A stretch of DNA of 46,348 nucleotides from an uncultured Paracoccus sp. Lineage in GTDB: Bacteria; Pseudomonadota; Alphaproteobacteria; Rhodobacterales; Rhodobacteraceae. Each line of letters opens with the position of its first letter. Position 1 is the stretch's first letter. The stretch covers positions 1 through 46,348 of the forward strand of contig CAKTBJ010000024.1 of NCBI GenBank assembly GCA_934533075.1, given 5' to 3'. Positions 1 through 11,108 of this stretch are shown here, in pieces. The translations under genes and the position numbers were made by a program. A model generated the notes under the pieces. The model ran no database searches, had not been told where the DNA came from, and saw only the letters and a list, made by a program, of their open reading frames with translations.

Positions 1-1424
1 GCCAGCGCCTCCAGCGCCGCCGGGTCCAGCGCCGGGCCGGGCAGCAGGTCCACGCCGTCCTTGGTGATGCGCACCTCCACCCCCGCGGCGATCAGCGCGG
101 CTTTCAGCGCATCGACCTGCGCAAAGTCCTTGCTGGCCTTGGCCTCCTCGCGCAGCGTAGCGAAGCGCGCGGCCAGGGTCGAAAGGCGCGCGGGCAGGCC
201 GGGCGTGGCCTCGGTGCGGGCCAGTTGCGCCATATCGCGCGCGGCCCATCCCCCGCCTTCCTCGGTCAGCAGCCCGAGGAACCGCGCCGAGGCCAGCAGC
301 CGCGCCGGATCGTGCTTCAGCCCGTGCAGAACCGCGATGGCGCCGGGGGTGTTGAGGTCGTTGGCCAGCGCCTCGATCAGCTCCGGGTCGGGGTCCGAGG
401 GCGCCACGTCGCGGGTCAGCAGCCGCCATTGCCACAGGGTATCCTCGGCCTGACGGGCCTTTTCCGCCGTCCAGTCCATCGGCTTGCGGTAATGGGTGGA
501 CAGCATGACGAAGCGGATCACCTCACCCGGAATGCCCTGGTTCAGCAAATCGCGGACGGTGAAGAAATTGCCCAGGGATTTGGACATCTTCTTTCCGTCC
601 ACCATCAGCATTTCATTGTGCAGCCAGACGCGGGCGAATTCGCCATGCGGATGGGCGCAATGGCTTTGTGCGATCTCGTTTTCATGGTGGGGGAATTGCA
701 GGTCCATGCCGCCGCCGTGGATGTCGAAGCTTTCGCCCAGCAGCTCAAAGGACATGGCCGAGCATTCGATATGCCAGCCCGGACGGCCCCGGCCCCAGGG
801 GCTGTCCCAGCCGGGCAGGTCGGCATCCGACGGCTTCCATAGCACGAAATCCATCGGGTCTTCCTTGAAGGGCGCGACCTCGACCCGCGCGCCGGCGATC
901 ATGTCATCCACCGAACGGCCCGACAGCGCGCCGTAATTCTGATAGGAGCGGACGCGGAACAGCACATGCCCCTCGCGCGCATAGGCATGGCCCGAGGCGA
1001 TCAGGGTCTCGATCATGGCGATCATGGCGCCGATGTAATCGGTGGCGCGCGGCTCGTGATCCGGGCGGGCGGCGCCCAGGGCGTCCATGTCGGCGTGATA
1101 CCAGGCGATGGTTTCCCGCGTCCGCTCGTGGATCAGCTGCTCCAGCGTTTCCGGGCGGCCGGCGGCCTTGCGGCGCTGTGCCTCGGCGTTGATCTTGTCG
1201 TCGACATCCGTGAAGTTTCGCACGTAAGTCACGGATTTTTCGCCATAGACATGGCGCAGCAACCGCACCAGCACGTCGAAGACCAGCACGGGCCGCGCAT
1301 TGCCCAGATGGGCGCGGTCATAGACGGTCGGGCCGCACAGATAGAGGCGCACCCTGTCGGCGTCGATGGGGGCGAAAGCCTCCTTCTGGCGGGTCCTGGT
1401 GTTGGTCAGCCGGATCTGGGTCAT
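1..1424 (-). CDS. cysS: Cysteinyl-tRNA synthetase, 3' end cut by window edge
   Basis: Class I aminoacyl-tRNA synthetase that charges tRNA-Cys in the cytoplasm. The start [10 protein letters not shown] and the motif [15 protein letters not shown] (HIGH-type signature HLGN near residues 39-42) are typical of CysS. The KMSKS signature is exact at about residues 279-283 (bases 576-590). About 474 residues are present, and the reading frame is still open at base 1, so the C-terminal tip lies outside the window. CysS is normally about 460-500 residues, so little is missing. It is transcribed leftward and separated by a gene-free, repeat-bearing gap from the next leftward gene. Identification is firm; the partial state is due only to the window edge. 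Confidence 0.97.
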   Translation of the reverse strand, partial: MTQIRLTNTRTRQKEAFAPIDADRVRLYLCGPTVYDRAHLGNARPVLVFDVLVRLLRHVYGEKSVTYVRNFTDVDDKINAEAQRRKAAGRPETLEQLIHERTRETIAWYHADMDALGAARPDHEPRATDYIGAMIAMIETLIASGHAYAREGHVLFRVRSYQNYGALSGRSVDDMIAGARVEVAPFKEDPMDFVLWKPSDADLPGWDSPWGRGRPGWHIECSAMSFELLGESFDIHGGGMDLQFPHHENEIAQSHCAHPHGEFARVWLHNEMLMVDGKKMSKSLGNFFTVRDLLNQGIPGEVIRFVMLSTHYRKPMDWTAEKARQAEDTLWQWRLLTRDVAPSDPDPELIEALANDLNTPGAIAVLHGLKHDPARLLASARFLGLLTEEGGGWAARDMAQLARTEATPGLPARLSTLAARFATLREEAKASKDFAQVDALKAALIAAGVEVRITKDGVDLLPGPALDPAALEAL

Positions 1425-1696
1425 GTGCCTTTTTCCCTTGGGCGGGAGGCCACAAGGGAACGCCCGCCGGAATTCGGTTCAGCGGTCGGTGCAGCAAATC
1501 GAGGCGACGGGCGCGGTCATGCCGGGATGCTTAGCAACGCCGCCCCGCCATCGCAAGCGGATTGCGGGCGCGAAGCAGGCGATGGACGGGGCCGCCGTCC
1601 CTGCCGGTGCGGGCCGTGCGCCCCGCCGGTTCCCTTGCCGCAGGCAGGGCGCGGGGGAAGGTGCCGCCGGGCCAGCCCGGCGCCGGCATGGATGGC

Positions 1697-1794
1697 GGCG
1701 CGGGTCGTGCGCCCATGTGAAGGGGAGGAGGATCGGAACCTGACTCCAGTCATAGAGCTGATGGCGCGGGTCGCGCGCCCATGTGAAGGGGAGG
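1697..1794. repeat. Direct repeat pair, 32 bp, in the cysS upstream gap
   Basis: Two 32-base copies (1697-1728 and 1763-1794) differ at one base and start 66 bp apart. Each carries GGCGC and GCGCC arms followed by CATGTGAAGGGGAGG. Between them lies a small palindrome, TGACTCCAGTCA (1741-1752). The whole 1425-1800 interval (376 bp) holds no credible gene on either strand. The second copy ends six bases before the stop codon of the carbamoylase gene. Function is unknown; it could be a short intergenic repeat or part of a 3' end structure. Confidence 0.6.
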
Positions 1795-1800
1795 GGCGGG

Positions 1801-3057
1801 TCAGGCCGCGCCCTCCAGCCCGGCGGTTTCCAGCACGGCATGCAGCAGCACGTCGCAGCCGGCGGCGGCCCATTCGGGGCTGATCTCCTCGGCCTCGTTA
1901 TGGCTGATGCCGCCGACGCAGGGGCAGAACAGCATCGCGGTGGGGGCGATGTCGTTGATGTTGCAGGCATCGTGCCCCGCGCCGCTGATGATGTCGCGAT
2001 GTTTCAGCCCCAGCCGTTCGGCGGCGGCACGCAGGCGGGCCAGCAGGGTCTCGTCGAAGGCCGGCGGCTCGAACGCGCCGGTGGAGCGGGCCGTGAAACC
2101 CAGCCGCAGCCCGTCGCAGATCGCCGCGGCCTGTTCGCGCAGCGCGGTTTCCAGCGCCGCCAGCACCTCGGGGCGGTGGCTGCGCAGGTCGGCGGTCAGC
2201 ACCACGCGGTCGGGGATGACGTTGCGGCTGTTGGGATAGACTTCCAGATGGCCGATGGTGGCGACGGCATCGGGGTGGTGGTCCATGCCGATGGCATTGG
2301 CGGCCTCGATCACCTGCGCTGCGCCGCGCAGGGCGTCCCGGCGCATGGTCATGGGGGTGGAGCCGGCATGCGCGGCGCTGCCGGTGATCTCCATTTCGAT
2401 CCAGCGGCAGCCCTGGCCGTGGGTGACGATGCCGATGGGGATGTTTTCGGCCTCGAGGACCGGGCCTTGCTCGATATGGTATTCGAACAGGGCGTGGATG
2501 GGGAAGGCGCGGGCCGGCGCCGCGCCGCGCCAGCCGATGCGGGCGATCTCGTCGCCGAAGCGCAGCCCGTCGAGGTCGCGGCTGTCGTCCATATCCTCCT
2601 GCTTGAGGCGCCCCGAGAACACGCCCGACCCCATCAGCGAGGGCGAGAAGCGGGCGCCTTCCTCGTTGGTCCAGTTGACCAGCACGATGGGGTGGCGGGT
2701 GCGCAGGCCCTGTTCGCGGATGGTGCGGATGACCTCCAGCCCGGCCAGCACCCCCAGCACGCCATCGTATTTGCCGCCGGTGGGCTGGGTGTCCAGATGG
2801 CTGCCGACCAGAACCGGCGCGGCCTCCGGGTCGGTGCCCTCCATGCGCAGGAACATGTTGCCCATGCTGTCCACGCTCAGCGCCAGACCCTCGGCCTCGC
2901 CCCAGCGTTGCAGCAGGGCGCGGCCCCCGGCATCGGCATCGCTGACGGTCTGGCGGTTGTTGCCGCCGGCGACGCCGGGGCCGATCCGGGCCATCTCCAT
3001 CAGGCTGTCCCACAGCCGGGTCGGGTTGGTGCGCAGGTTGGAACCGGGCTGGGTCAT
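1801..3057 (-). CDS. Zn-dependent hydantoinase/carbamoylase family amidase (probable beta-ureidopropionase)
   Basis: M20-type amidohydrolase of 418 residues. Metal-ligand segments are visible: GSHLDTQPTGGKYDGVLG, then NWTNEEGARF, and a C-terminal GAGHDACNI and GGISHNEAEE, as in N-carbamoyl-L-amino-acid hydrolases, allantoate amidohydrolases and bacterial beta-ureidopropionases. I chose ATG 3057 because an AGGA lies 7 bases upstream; an in-frame ATG at 3063 has no such spacing. It follows a beta-alanine-type aminotransferase gene by 55 bp, which favours N-carbamoyl-beta-alanine as substrate (reductive pyrimidine catabolism), but this is inferred from context. Allantoate or other N-carbamoyl amino acids remain possible. 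A U-tailed hairpin precedes it. Confidence 0.85.
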   Translation of the reverse strand: MTQPGSNLRTNPTRLWDSLMEMARIGPGVAGGNNRQTVSDADAGGRALLQRWGEAEGLALSVDSMGNMFLRMEGTDPEAAPVLVGSHLDTQPTGGKYDGVLGVLAGLEVIRTIREQGLRTRHPIVLVNWTNEEGARFSPSLMGSGVFSGRLKQEDMDDSRDLDGLRFGDEIARIGWRGAAPARAFPIHALFEYHIEQGPVLEAENIPIGIVTHGQGCRWIEMEITGSAAHAGSTPMTMRRDALRGAAQVIEAANAIGMDHHPDAVATIGHLEVYPNSRNVIPDRVVLTADLRSHRPEVLAALETALREQAAAICDGLRLGFTARSTGAFEPPAFDETLLARLRAAAERLGLKHRDIISGAGHDACNINDIAPTAMLFCPCVGGISHNEAEEISPEWAAAGCDVLLHAVLETAGLEGAA

Positions 3058-3080
3058 GGGCATGTCCTGACAGGGGAATG

Positions 3081-3107
3081 AAAAGGGCGCGGGGGGAACC
3101 CGCGCCC
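3081..3107 (-). terminator. Intrinsic terminator between aminotransferase and carbamoylase genes
   Basis: On the minus strand a 9-bp perfect GGGCGCGGG / CCCGCGCCC stem with a 5-base loop is followed by TTTTCATT. It lies just after the aminotransferase stop (3113) and only about 23 bases before the carbamoylase start at 3057, leaving no room for a separate promoter. It probably acts as a partial terminator or attenuator within the operon. Confidence 0.7.
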
Positions 3108-3112
3108 GCATT

Positions 3113-4468
<1,356 letters not shown>

Positions 4469-4578
4469 GCGGGCGACTCCGTAGCGGCAGGGGGCGGCAC
4501 CACGCTAGCGCAGGGGCGTGGCCAGTCAAGGGAGCGGGACCAGAAAAGCCCCGCCCGCCTCTGGACTTCGCGGCGTGA

Positions 4579-6074
<1,496 letters not shown>

Positions 6075-6075
<1 letters not shown>

Positions 6076-6092
6076 ACGGTTTCTTTACCGTT
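6075..6092 (+). terminator. Small hairpin after guaB
   Basis: A 6-bp AACGGT / ACCGTT stem with loop TTCTTT begins at the last base of the guaB stop codon. The stem is short and there is no strong U-tail, so this is a weak terminator candidate. Confidence 0.35.
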
Positions 6093-6132
6093 TCGGGGTT
6101 AGCACGGGGCCATCGGCAACACGGTGGCCCCT

Positions 6133-6945
6133 ATGCGTTGGGTGATTCTGCTTCTGCTTCTGGCCGGCCCCGTGCGGGCGGCGACCCCCGCCATGCTGTG
6201 CGAGCAGGTGGCGATGCAGGTCGCGGCCGAGACCGGCGTGCCGGCGGATGTGCTGGGCGCGCTGACGCTGACGGAGACCGGGCGGCGGCAGGACGGGGTG
6301 CTGCGCCCCTGGCCCTGGGCGGTGAATGCCGAAGGCGCGGGGACATGGTTCGACGATCCCCGGCAGGCGCTGGATTTCGCCAGCGCGCGGGTGGCGGCGG
6401 GGCGGACGAATGTCGACATCGGCTGTTTCCAGCTGAATTTCCGCTGGCATGGGCAGAATTTCGGCTCGGTGGCCGAGATGTTCGATCCTCTGGCGAATGC
6501 CCGCTACGCGGCGGGTTTCCTGCGCGAGCTTTATGCCGAATCCGGCGACTGGCGGGCGGCGGCGGGTATGTTCCACTCGCGCCGGCCGGCGGATGCCGCG
6601 CGCTATCTGGCCCGCTTCGACGATCTGCGCGCGCATCTGCGCAGCCGGGGATTCGAGGCCGCGCGCGACGGGCCGGGCAGCTACAACGATTTCACGGATT
6701 TCGCCGGCGGCGACGGGGTGGCCGACCTGACGCCCGAGCAGTTCGCCCTGCTGACCGGCGTCGATCCGCGCAGCCTGCGCGGTCCACGGCGCGAGCGGCT
6801 GATGCTGCTGGGCGCGCCTCTGGGCAGCGGGCCGCAGGCGGGCAACGGCTCGCTGGCGGTGATGGGGCAGGCGCGCGGGCCGTTGGTGATGGCGGCGGGG
6901 CGCGGGGCGCTGGTGGCGCTGGAAGCCGGCGGAGACTGGCCGTGA
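6133..6945 (+). CDS. Secreted transglycosylase SLT-domain-like protein
   Basis: A 270-residue protein starting MRWVILLLLLAGPVRA, a clear signal peptide, so it should act in the periplasm. The segment GALTLTETGR supplies a possible catalytic glutamate and NVDIGCFQLNFRWHG resembles the GxxQ(I/L)N part of lytic transglycosylase (SLT/Slt70-like) domains, followed by FDPLANARYAAGFLREL, the usual DP..N...A..L signature. The C-terminal third (after about residue 180) has no recognised domain. A GTG at 6124 could be an alternative start; neither has a good ribosome site. It probably cleaves peptidoglycan, perhaps for an envelope-spanning machine, but no partner genes are adjacent. Confidence 0.72.
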   Translation: MRWVILLLLLAGPVRAATPAMLCEQVAMQVAAETGVPADVLGALTLTETGRRQDGVLRPWPWAVNAEGAGTWFDDPRQALDFASARVAAGRTNVDIGCFQLNFRWHGQNFGSVAEMFDPLANARYAAGFLRELYAESGDWRAAAGMFHSRRPADAARYLARFDDLRAHLRSRGFEAARDGPGSYNDFTDFAGGDGVADLTPEQFALLTGVDPRSLRGPRRERLMLLGAPLGSGPQAGNGSLAVMGQARGPLVMAAGRGALVALEAGGDWP

Positions 6946-6956
6946 GGGACAGGGAA

Positions 6957-6986
6957 GGGCCGGGCACCCTCCTGGATGCCCGGCCC
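6957..6986. terminator. Bidirectional hairpin terminator
   Basis: Perfect 10-bp inverted repeat (GGGCCGGGCA at 6957-6966, TGCCCGGCCC at 6977-6986) between two convergent genes, followed by ATTT on the plus strand. It is well placed to end both transcripts. Confidence 0.7.
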
Positions 6987-7006
6987 ATTTCATGCCGTCG
7001 CGCGGT

Positions 7007-7684
7007 TTACTGGATCGGCGCGGGGGCGGCCGGCGGCAGGCCCGCATCGACCGGCGCCGGCATCGTCTCGCGCGGGCGGAAGATGTATTCGGGCGCGGCA
7101 TCGGCCTCGGCGCGGCTGAGGTCGCTGGTGATCTGGTTCGCGTCGTAGTCGATCACCAGACGCTCCCACGGCACGGCGATTTCCTTCTTGCCGATGCCGA
7201 GGAAGCCGCCGACCCCGATCACCGCCGCGACCATCTGGCCGCTGTCGCGGTCGAGGATCAGGTCGCTGACGCTGCCGATGGTCTCGCCGTCGGGCGAGGT
7301 CACGGTGGCGCCGGTCACCCAGTCGAGGCGCAACTCGTTCGCGGCCTGCTGCTGCACCACCTTGTCGGGATCGGTGACGACGGCGGCCTCGTCGGCAACC
7401 GCGGCGGCCTCGTCGGCCGCATCCGCAGCCGCATCGGCGGCAGCCCCCGCCTCGGCGGCGGCGTCATCGGCGGCGGCCTCCGCCTCGGCCGCGGCATCGC
7501 CGGCCGCATCGGCGGCATCATCCGCCGCATCGGCGCCCGTGGTGGTATCGGCCGCCGGATCGGTCACGGCGCTGTCGTCCTGCACCGCATCTTGCCCCGG
7601 TGCCGGCACGACCGGCTGCTGCGCGAGGGCGGGGGCAAAGGCCAGCGGAAAGACGAGGGCCGTGGTCAAGAACAGCTTTTTCAT
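7007..7684 (-). CDS. PRC-barrel domain protein with Ala/Asp-rich linker
   Basis: A 225-residue exported protein. MKKLFLTTALVFPLAFAPALAQ is a signal peptide. Residues about 25-105 are a low-complexity acidic segment made mostly of Ala, Asp and Glu. A PRC-barrel domain follows (LDWVTGATVTSPDGETIGSV, then DRDSGQMVAAVIGVGGFLGIGKKEIAVPWERL). Such proteins are common in alphaproteobacterial envelopes and often stress-induced; the exact role is unknown. Start 7684 has GGAGGA seven bases upstream. The C-terminus is Pro/Ala-rich. It is convergent with the SLT-like gene and divergent from scpA. Confidence 0.85.
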   Translation of the reverse strand: MKKLFLTTALVFPLAFAPALAQQPVVPAPGQDAVQDDSAVTDPAADTTTGADAADDAADAAGDAAAEAEAAADDAAAEAGAAADAAADAADEAAAVADEAAVVTDPDKVVQQQAANELRLDWVTGATVTSPDGETIGSVSDLILDRDSGQMVAAVIGVGGFLGIGKKEIAVPWERLVIDYDANQITSDLSRAEADAAPEYIFRPRETMPAPVDAGLPPAAPAPIQ

Positions 7685-7712
7685 GGTGTTCTCCTCCGGA
7701 AAACTGTTTACA

Positions 7713-7736
7713 AACAATGCGGCTCCGGCTGGTTCG
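7713..7736 (-). promoter_or_regulatory. Possible ECF-sigma-type promoter of the PRC-barrel gene
   Basis: Reading the minus strand, CGAAC is followed 16 bases later by GTT, close to but not matching the alphaproteobacterial general-stress (EcfG) pattern GGAAC-N16/17-CGTT. The first base and the exact spacing are off. Listed only because PRC-barrel proteins are frequent members of that regulon. Confidence 0.2.
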
Positions 7737-7865
7737 TCCCGGTGCCGCTCGGTCAACCAACGCGACCCCGTGCGCAGCCGTTCCGACCATCGGCGGGGAT
7801 CCGCCACCCCGCCCGGCATGCGAGGGCCTTGACAGGCCGCCCATGCCGGGGCCAAGCCGGCAGGG

Positions 7866-8678
7866 ATGACACCGCGCGACGAGGATATGCAGACCCCGGC
7901 CGGGCTGGCGCTGCCAATGCCCGAGGCGGCCCCGCGCGACCCCGACGAGGCGCTGATCGTGGATGTGGACGGCTTCGAGGGGCCGCTGGACCTGCTGCTG
8001 ACCCTCGCACGCACGCAGAAGCTGGACCTGATGCAGATCTCCGTGCTGGCGCTGGCCGAGCAATATCTGGCCTTCATCGAGCGCGCCCGCAGCCTGCGCA
8101 TCGAGCTGGCGGCGGATTACCTGGTGATGGCGGCCTGGCTGGCCTATCTGAAATCGCGGCTGCTGCTGCCGCCGGACCCGCAGGCCGAGGGACCATCGGC
8201 CGAGGATCTGGCCACGCATCTGGCCTTCCAGCTGGAGCGGCTGGACGCCATGCGGCGGGCGGCGGCGCAGCTGATGGCGCGCGACCGGCTGGGGCAGGAC
8301 CGCTTCGCGCGCGGCGCGCCCGAAGCCGTGACCCGTGCTCGCGACATCCGCTGGCAGGCCGGGCTGATCGACCTGATGCGCGCCTATGCGCGCCTGCGCA
8401 CCCGCGACGAATTCCGCCCCTATGCCTTCGACCGCACCGATGTCTTCACGATGGAGCAGGCGCTGGACCGGCTGCGCGGCATGATCGGCTTTGCCGGGGG
8501 CTGGACCGACCTGGCCGCCTTCCTGCCGGAGGGCTGGACCGATGCGCGCCGCCGCCGCTCGGCGATGGCGGCCTGTTTCGCCGCCTCGCTGGAACTGGCA
8601 CGGCAGGGGCGGCTGGAAATCCGGCAGGGCGACGCCTTCGCCCCCATCAGCCTGCGCCGCAAGGGAGGCACGTCATGA
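7866..8678 (+). CDS. scpA: Segregation and condensation protein A
   Basis: Kleisin subunit of the SMC-ScpAB condensin that compacts and segregates the chromosome. The 270 residues contain the ScpA N-terminal signature VDGFEGPLDLLLTLARTQKLDL (shown in part: FEGPLDLLLTLAR), the helix LAADYLVMAAWLAYLKSRLLLP, and a C-terminal winged-helix region. Four-base ATGA overlap with scpB shows translational coupling. The start is uncertain: ATG 7866 has only a weak GCAGGG upstream and ATG 7887 is also in frame. In many relatives nagZ lies directly upstream, but here a divergent PRC-barrel gene does. Confidence 0.93.
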   Translation: MTPRDEDMQTPAGLALPMPEAAPRDPDEALIVDVDGFEGPLDLLLTLARTQKLDLMQISVLALAEQYLAFIERARSLRIELAADYLVMAAWLAYLKSRLLLPPDPQAEGPSAEDLATHLAFQLERLDAMRRAAAQLMARDRLGQDRFARGAPEAVTRARDIRWQAGLIDLMRAYARLRTRDEFRPYAFDRTDVFTMEQALDRLRGMIGFAGGWTDLAAFLPEGWTDARRRRSAMAACFAASLELARQGRLEIRQGDAFAPISLRRKGGTS

Positions 8679-9352
8679 CCGAGGATCATCCATATCTGCG
8701 CGTCGTCAAACCCGGCGAGACCGGCCTGCCGCCGTCCATCACCGAGGCCGAGCGCATGGTCGAGGCGATGCTGTTCGCCGCCGCCGCGCCGCTGACGCTG
8801 GAGGAGATGGCGGCGCGGATGCCGCCGGGCAGCGACGTGGCCGAGGCCGTGGCCGCCCTGCGCCGGCGCTATGCCGGGCGCGGGGTGGAACTGGCGCGGG
8901 TGGGGCAGGCGCATGCCTTCCGCACCGCGCCCGACCTGGGCTTCCTGATGCGGCAGGAGGCGGTCGAGACCCGGCGCCTGTCGCGCGCCGGCGTCGAGAC
9001 GCTGGCGATCATCGCCTATCACCAGCCGGTGACGCGCGCGGAAATCGAGGAAATCCGCGGGGTTGCGGTCAGCCGCGGCACGCTGGACCTGCTGATCGAA
9101 CTGGGCTGGGTGCGACCCGGCCGGCGGCGGATGGCGCCGGGCCGGCCGGCGACCTATGTGGTGACGGAGGCGTTTCTGGACCATTTCGGCCTCGAATCGG
9201 CGCGCGACCTGCCAGGGCTGGCGGATCTGCGTGCCGCCGGGCTGCTGGAGGCCCGGCCCGCGCCGCCGGCCGGGCTTGCGTCCGGCGCGGCGGAGGAGGA
9301 TATCGAGGGCGGAACCGCCGAGGCCGAAGGCGACCTCTTTGGCGAGCGTTGA
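8675..9352 (+). CDS. scpB: Segregation and condensation protein B
   Basis: Winged-helix partner of ScpA in the SMC complex; 225 residues. The core AERMVEAMLFAAAAPLTLEEMA and the conserved RLSRAGVETLAIIAYHQPVTRAEIEEIRG (recognisable from LAIIAYHQPVTRAEIE) are diagnostic. The C-terminal 45 residues are acidic and low-complexity. ATG 8675 overlaps the scpA stop by four bases, and GGGAGG precedes it. The downstream small basic gene starts 12 bases after the stop, so all three are likely one transcript. Confidence 0.95.
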   Translation: MTEDHPYLRVVKPGETGLPPSITEAERMVEAMLFAAAAPLTLEEMAARMPPGSDVAEAVAALRRRYAGRGVELARVGQAHAFRTAPDLGFLMRQEAVETRRLSRAGVETLAIIAYHQPVTRAEIEEIRGVAVSRGTLDLLIELGWVRPGRRRMAPGRPATYVVTEAFLDHFGLESARDLPGLADLRAAGLLEARPAPPAGLASGAAEEDIEGGTAEAEGDLFGER

Positions 9353-9364
9353 CAGGAGGGGCGG

Positions 9365-9586
9365 ATGAAGCTCGACGGCATCATCAACATGATCGTGCGC
9401 ATGCTGACCCGGCGTGCGACGCGATGGGGCATGAAGGCGGCGACGCGGCGCCTGTCGGGGTCAGCCGGCAGCAGGAAAGGGACCGGCGACCAGCAGTCCC
9501 CGGCCGAACGCCAGGCCCGGAGCGATGGCCGTGCCGCCGCGAAACGTGCCCGGCAGGCGGCACGGATCACCCGCCGACTGCGATAA
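9365..9586 (+). CDS. Small basic conserved hypothetical protein
   Basis: A 73-residue, strongly basic protein (MKLDGIINMIVRMLTRRATR at the start, ARITRRLR at the end). The first 12 residues form a short hydrophobic helix followed by many Arg and Lys. AGGAGG lies close upstream and it follows scpB by 12 bases, so it is very likely translated. Proteins of this form (short hydrophobic start, basic tail) are frequent in Rhodobacterales but I know no function for them. The basic tail could bind nucleic acid or acidic lipid; that is speculation. Confidence 0.7.
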   Translation: MKLDGIINMIVRMLTRRATRWGMKAATRRLSGSAGSRKGTGDQQSPAERQARSDGRAAAKRARQAARITRRLR

Positions 9587-9635
9587 TTTTCTCTCTATAA
9601 CAAATTGTTGAATGAATTTCCTTGAATAATTCCTG
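9583..9635. other. AT-rich island at the scpAB operon end
   Basis: The 50 bases from 9585 are about 24% GC by hand count, against roughly two-thirds GC around them. It lies between the small basic gene and the convergent dcd 3' end. No gene is seen. It may be a terminator-proximal region, an sRNA locus or a protein-binding site. Confidence 0.5.
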
Positions 9636-9670
9636 GATCGGTGCGACGCGCATGACCTGAAGGGCCTTGC

Positions 9671-9696
9671 GCGCCGGTCCCGAAACAGACCGGCGC
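9671..9696. terminator. GC-rich hairpin between convergent genes
   Basis: Perfect 9-bp stem, GCGCCGGTC with GACCGGCGC, and an 8-base loop. No U-run on either side. It probably helps end transcription or stabilise a 3' end of dcd or the scpAB transcript. Confidence 0.45.
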
Positions 9697-9787
9697 CGCC
9701 GAGTGCATCGTGGACCGGGGTTGATCGGGAAAGTTATAAGGGAAAATCAATCTACTGCGGGAGATTCTTGCGATTCTGACAAGGGCC

Positions 9788-10867
9788 TCACCCCGCGAAT
9801 TGCTTGGCCAGTTTCAGGCCCTGTCCCTGATAGTTCGACGCCAGCCCGGCGCCGTAGAGGCGCTGCGGCGGGCTGCTCATCCGCTCATAGACCAGCCGGC
9901 CGACGACCTGGCCGTGCTCCAGCGCGAAGGGGGCCTCGTGGCAGCGGACCTCCAGCACGCCCCGCGCGCCGCGCCCCTCGGTGCCGATGCCGAAGCCGGG
10001 ATCGAAGAAGCCGGCGTAATGCACCCGGAACTCGCCCACCATCGCCAGATAGGGCGACATCTCGGCGGCATAGGCGGCGGGAATCGCCACGGCCTCGCGG
10101 CTGACGAGGATATAGAAGGCGCCGGGGTCGAGGATCAGCCGGCCCGATTCGGCTTCCAGCGGGTCCCAGAAATCGCGGGCGCGATAGGCGCCGATGCGGT
10201 CGAGGTCGATCACCCCGCTATGCGGCCGCGCCCGCCAGCCGCAGATGCCGCCGTCCGAAGGGCGCAGATCGACGGAAAAGCCCAGCCCCTCGTCGATCAG
10301 CGCCGGGCCGTCGACCAGCCCCTCGGCGGCATGCAGCGCGGTCAGCGCCGCGTCGTCCAGCCGCGCCTCGCCGGCGCGCAGGCGCAACTGGTTCAGCCGC
10401 ATGCCGGGCCGCACCAGCACCGAAAAGCTGCGCGGGCAGATCTCGGCATAAAGCGGGCCGTCGTAACCCTCGGGCAGGCGGTCGAATTCGGTGCCGTCAT
10501 CGGTGACCAGCCGGGTCAGCAGGTCCAGCCGCCCGGTCGAGCTTTTGGCATTGGCCACCGCCGACAGGCCCGGCGCCAGCCGCACCCGCTCCATCAGCGG
10601 GACCAGATAGACGCAGCCCTTCTCCAGCACTGCCCCGGCACCGAGGTCGAATCGGTGCATCTCGAAATCCGGCAGGCAGTCGGCGATGCGGCGCCCGCGC
10701 CCCGACAGGAACGAGGCCCGCAGCCGCGACGCCGTGGCGCCCAGCCGCAGGTCCAGGCTGGCGGGCTGCACCTGTCCGGGGGCGAAGGGCTGCGTGGCGG
10801 TGATGGCGCCGGCCTCGATCAGCGCGGCGAGGGCGTGGTCGGGCAGGACGCCGGGGGCATGGGTCAT
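9788..10867 (-). CDS. dcd: 2'-deoxycytidine 5'-triphosphate deaminase, long alphaproteobacterial type
   Basis: Deaminates dCTP to dUTP for thymidylate synthesis. At 359 residues it is nearly twice the length of the E. coli enzyme and belongs to the long family in alphaproteobacteria, in which two dUTPase-like halves are joined. The N-terminal half includes QPASLDLRLGATASRLRASF and NAKSSTGRLDLLTRLV; the C-terminal half includes DPGAFYILVSREAVAIP, VHYAGFFDPGFG and EVRCHEAPFALEHGQ. Start 10867 has GAGG seven bases upstream. It lies just downstream of tRNA-Pro in the same direction. Confidence 0.9.
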   Translation of the reverse strand: MTHAPGVLPDHALAALIEAGAITATQPFAPGQVQPASLDLRLGATASRLRASFLSGRGRRIADCLPDFEMHRFDLGAGAVLEKGCVYLVPLMERVRLAPGLSAVANAKSSTGRLDLLTRLVTDDGTEFDRLPEGYDGPLYAEICPRSFSVLVRPGMRLNQLRLRAGEARLDDAALTALHAAEGLVDGPALIDEGLGFSVDLRPSDGGICGWRARPHSGVIDLDRIGAYRARDFWDPLEAESGRLILDPGAFYILVSREAVAIPAAYAAEMSPYLAMVGEFRVHYAGFFDPGFGIGTEGRGARGVLEVRCHEAPFALEHGQVVGRLVYERMSSPPQRLYGAGLASNYQGQGLKLAKQFAG

Positions 10868-10940
10868 GCGGGGCCTCGGATTGCAAAGGGCGGGCAGCGG
10901 AACGCCCACCCCCGCTTGCGGCGAGGATGGGCGTTTCGGT

Positions 10941-11018
10941 TGGTCGGGCCGGTGAGATTCGAACTCACGACCTTCCGCCCCCCAGACGGACGCGCTAACC
11001 AGGCTGCGCCACGGCCCG
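10941..11018 (-). tRNA. tRNA-Pro, anticodon GGG
   Basis: Full cloverleaf on the minus strand: acceptor CGGGCCG / CGGCCCG with discriminator A and an encoded CCA; D stem GCGC/GCGC; anticodon stem TCCGT/GCGGA with loop CTGGGGG giving anticodon GGG; T arm GTGAG-TTCGAAT-CTCAC. It reads proline codons CCC/CCU. It sits between the MerR-type gene and dcd. A tRNA-Pro next to this MerR gene is, from memory, usual in Rhodobacterales. Confidence 0.97.
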
Positions 11019-11108
11019 ACGCCGGCCATATAGAAGGGGGTTGGGGTCGGGCACAAGCCCTTGGGCGACGAAATTTTCGCCCCTGCGAGACGGTCCGCAA
11101 AACCGCCT

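Noticed and set aside
6992..9352. A 786-codon frame starting antisense to the PRC-barrel gene and ending as scpB
   Set aside because: Only its last part is scpB, which has its own ATG and ribosome site at 8675; the rest is antisense or out of frame with scpA.
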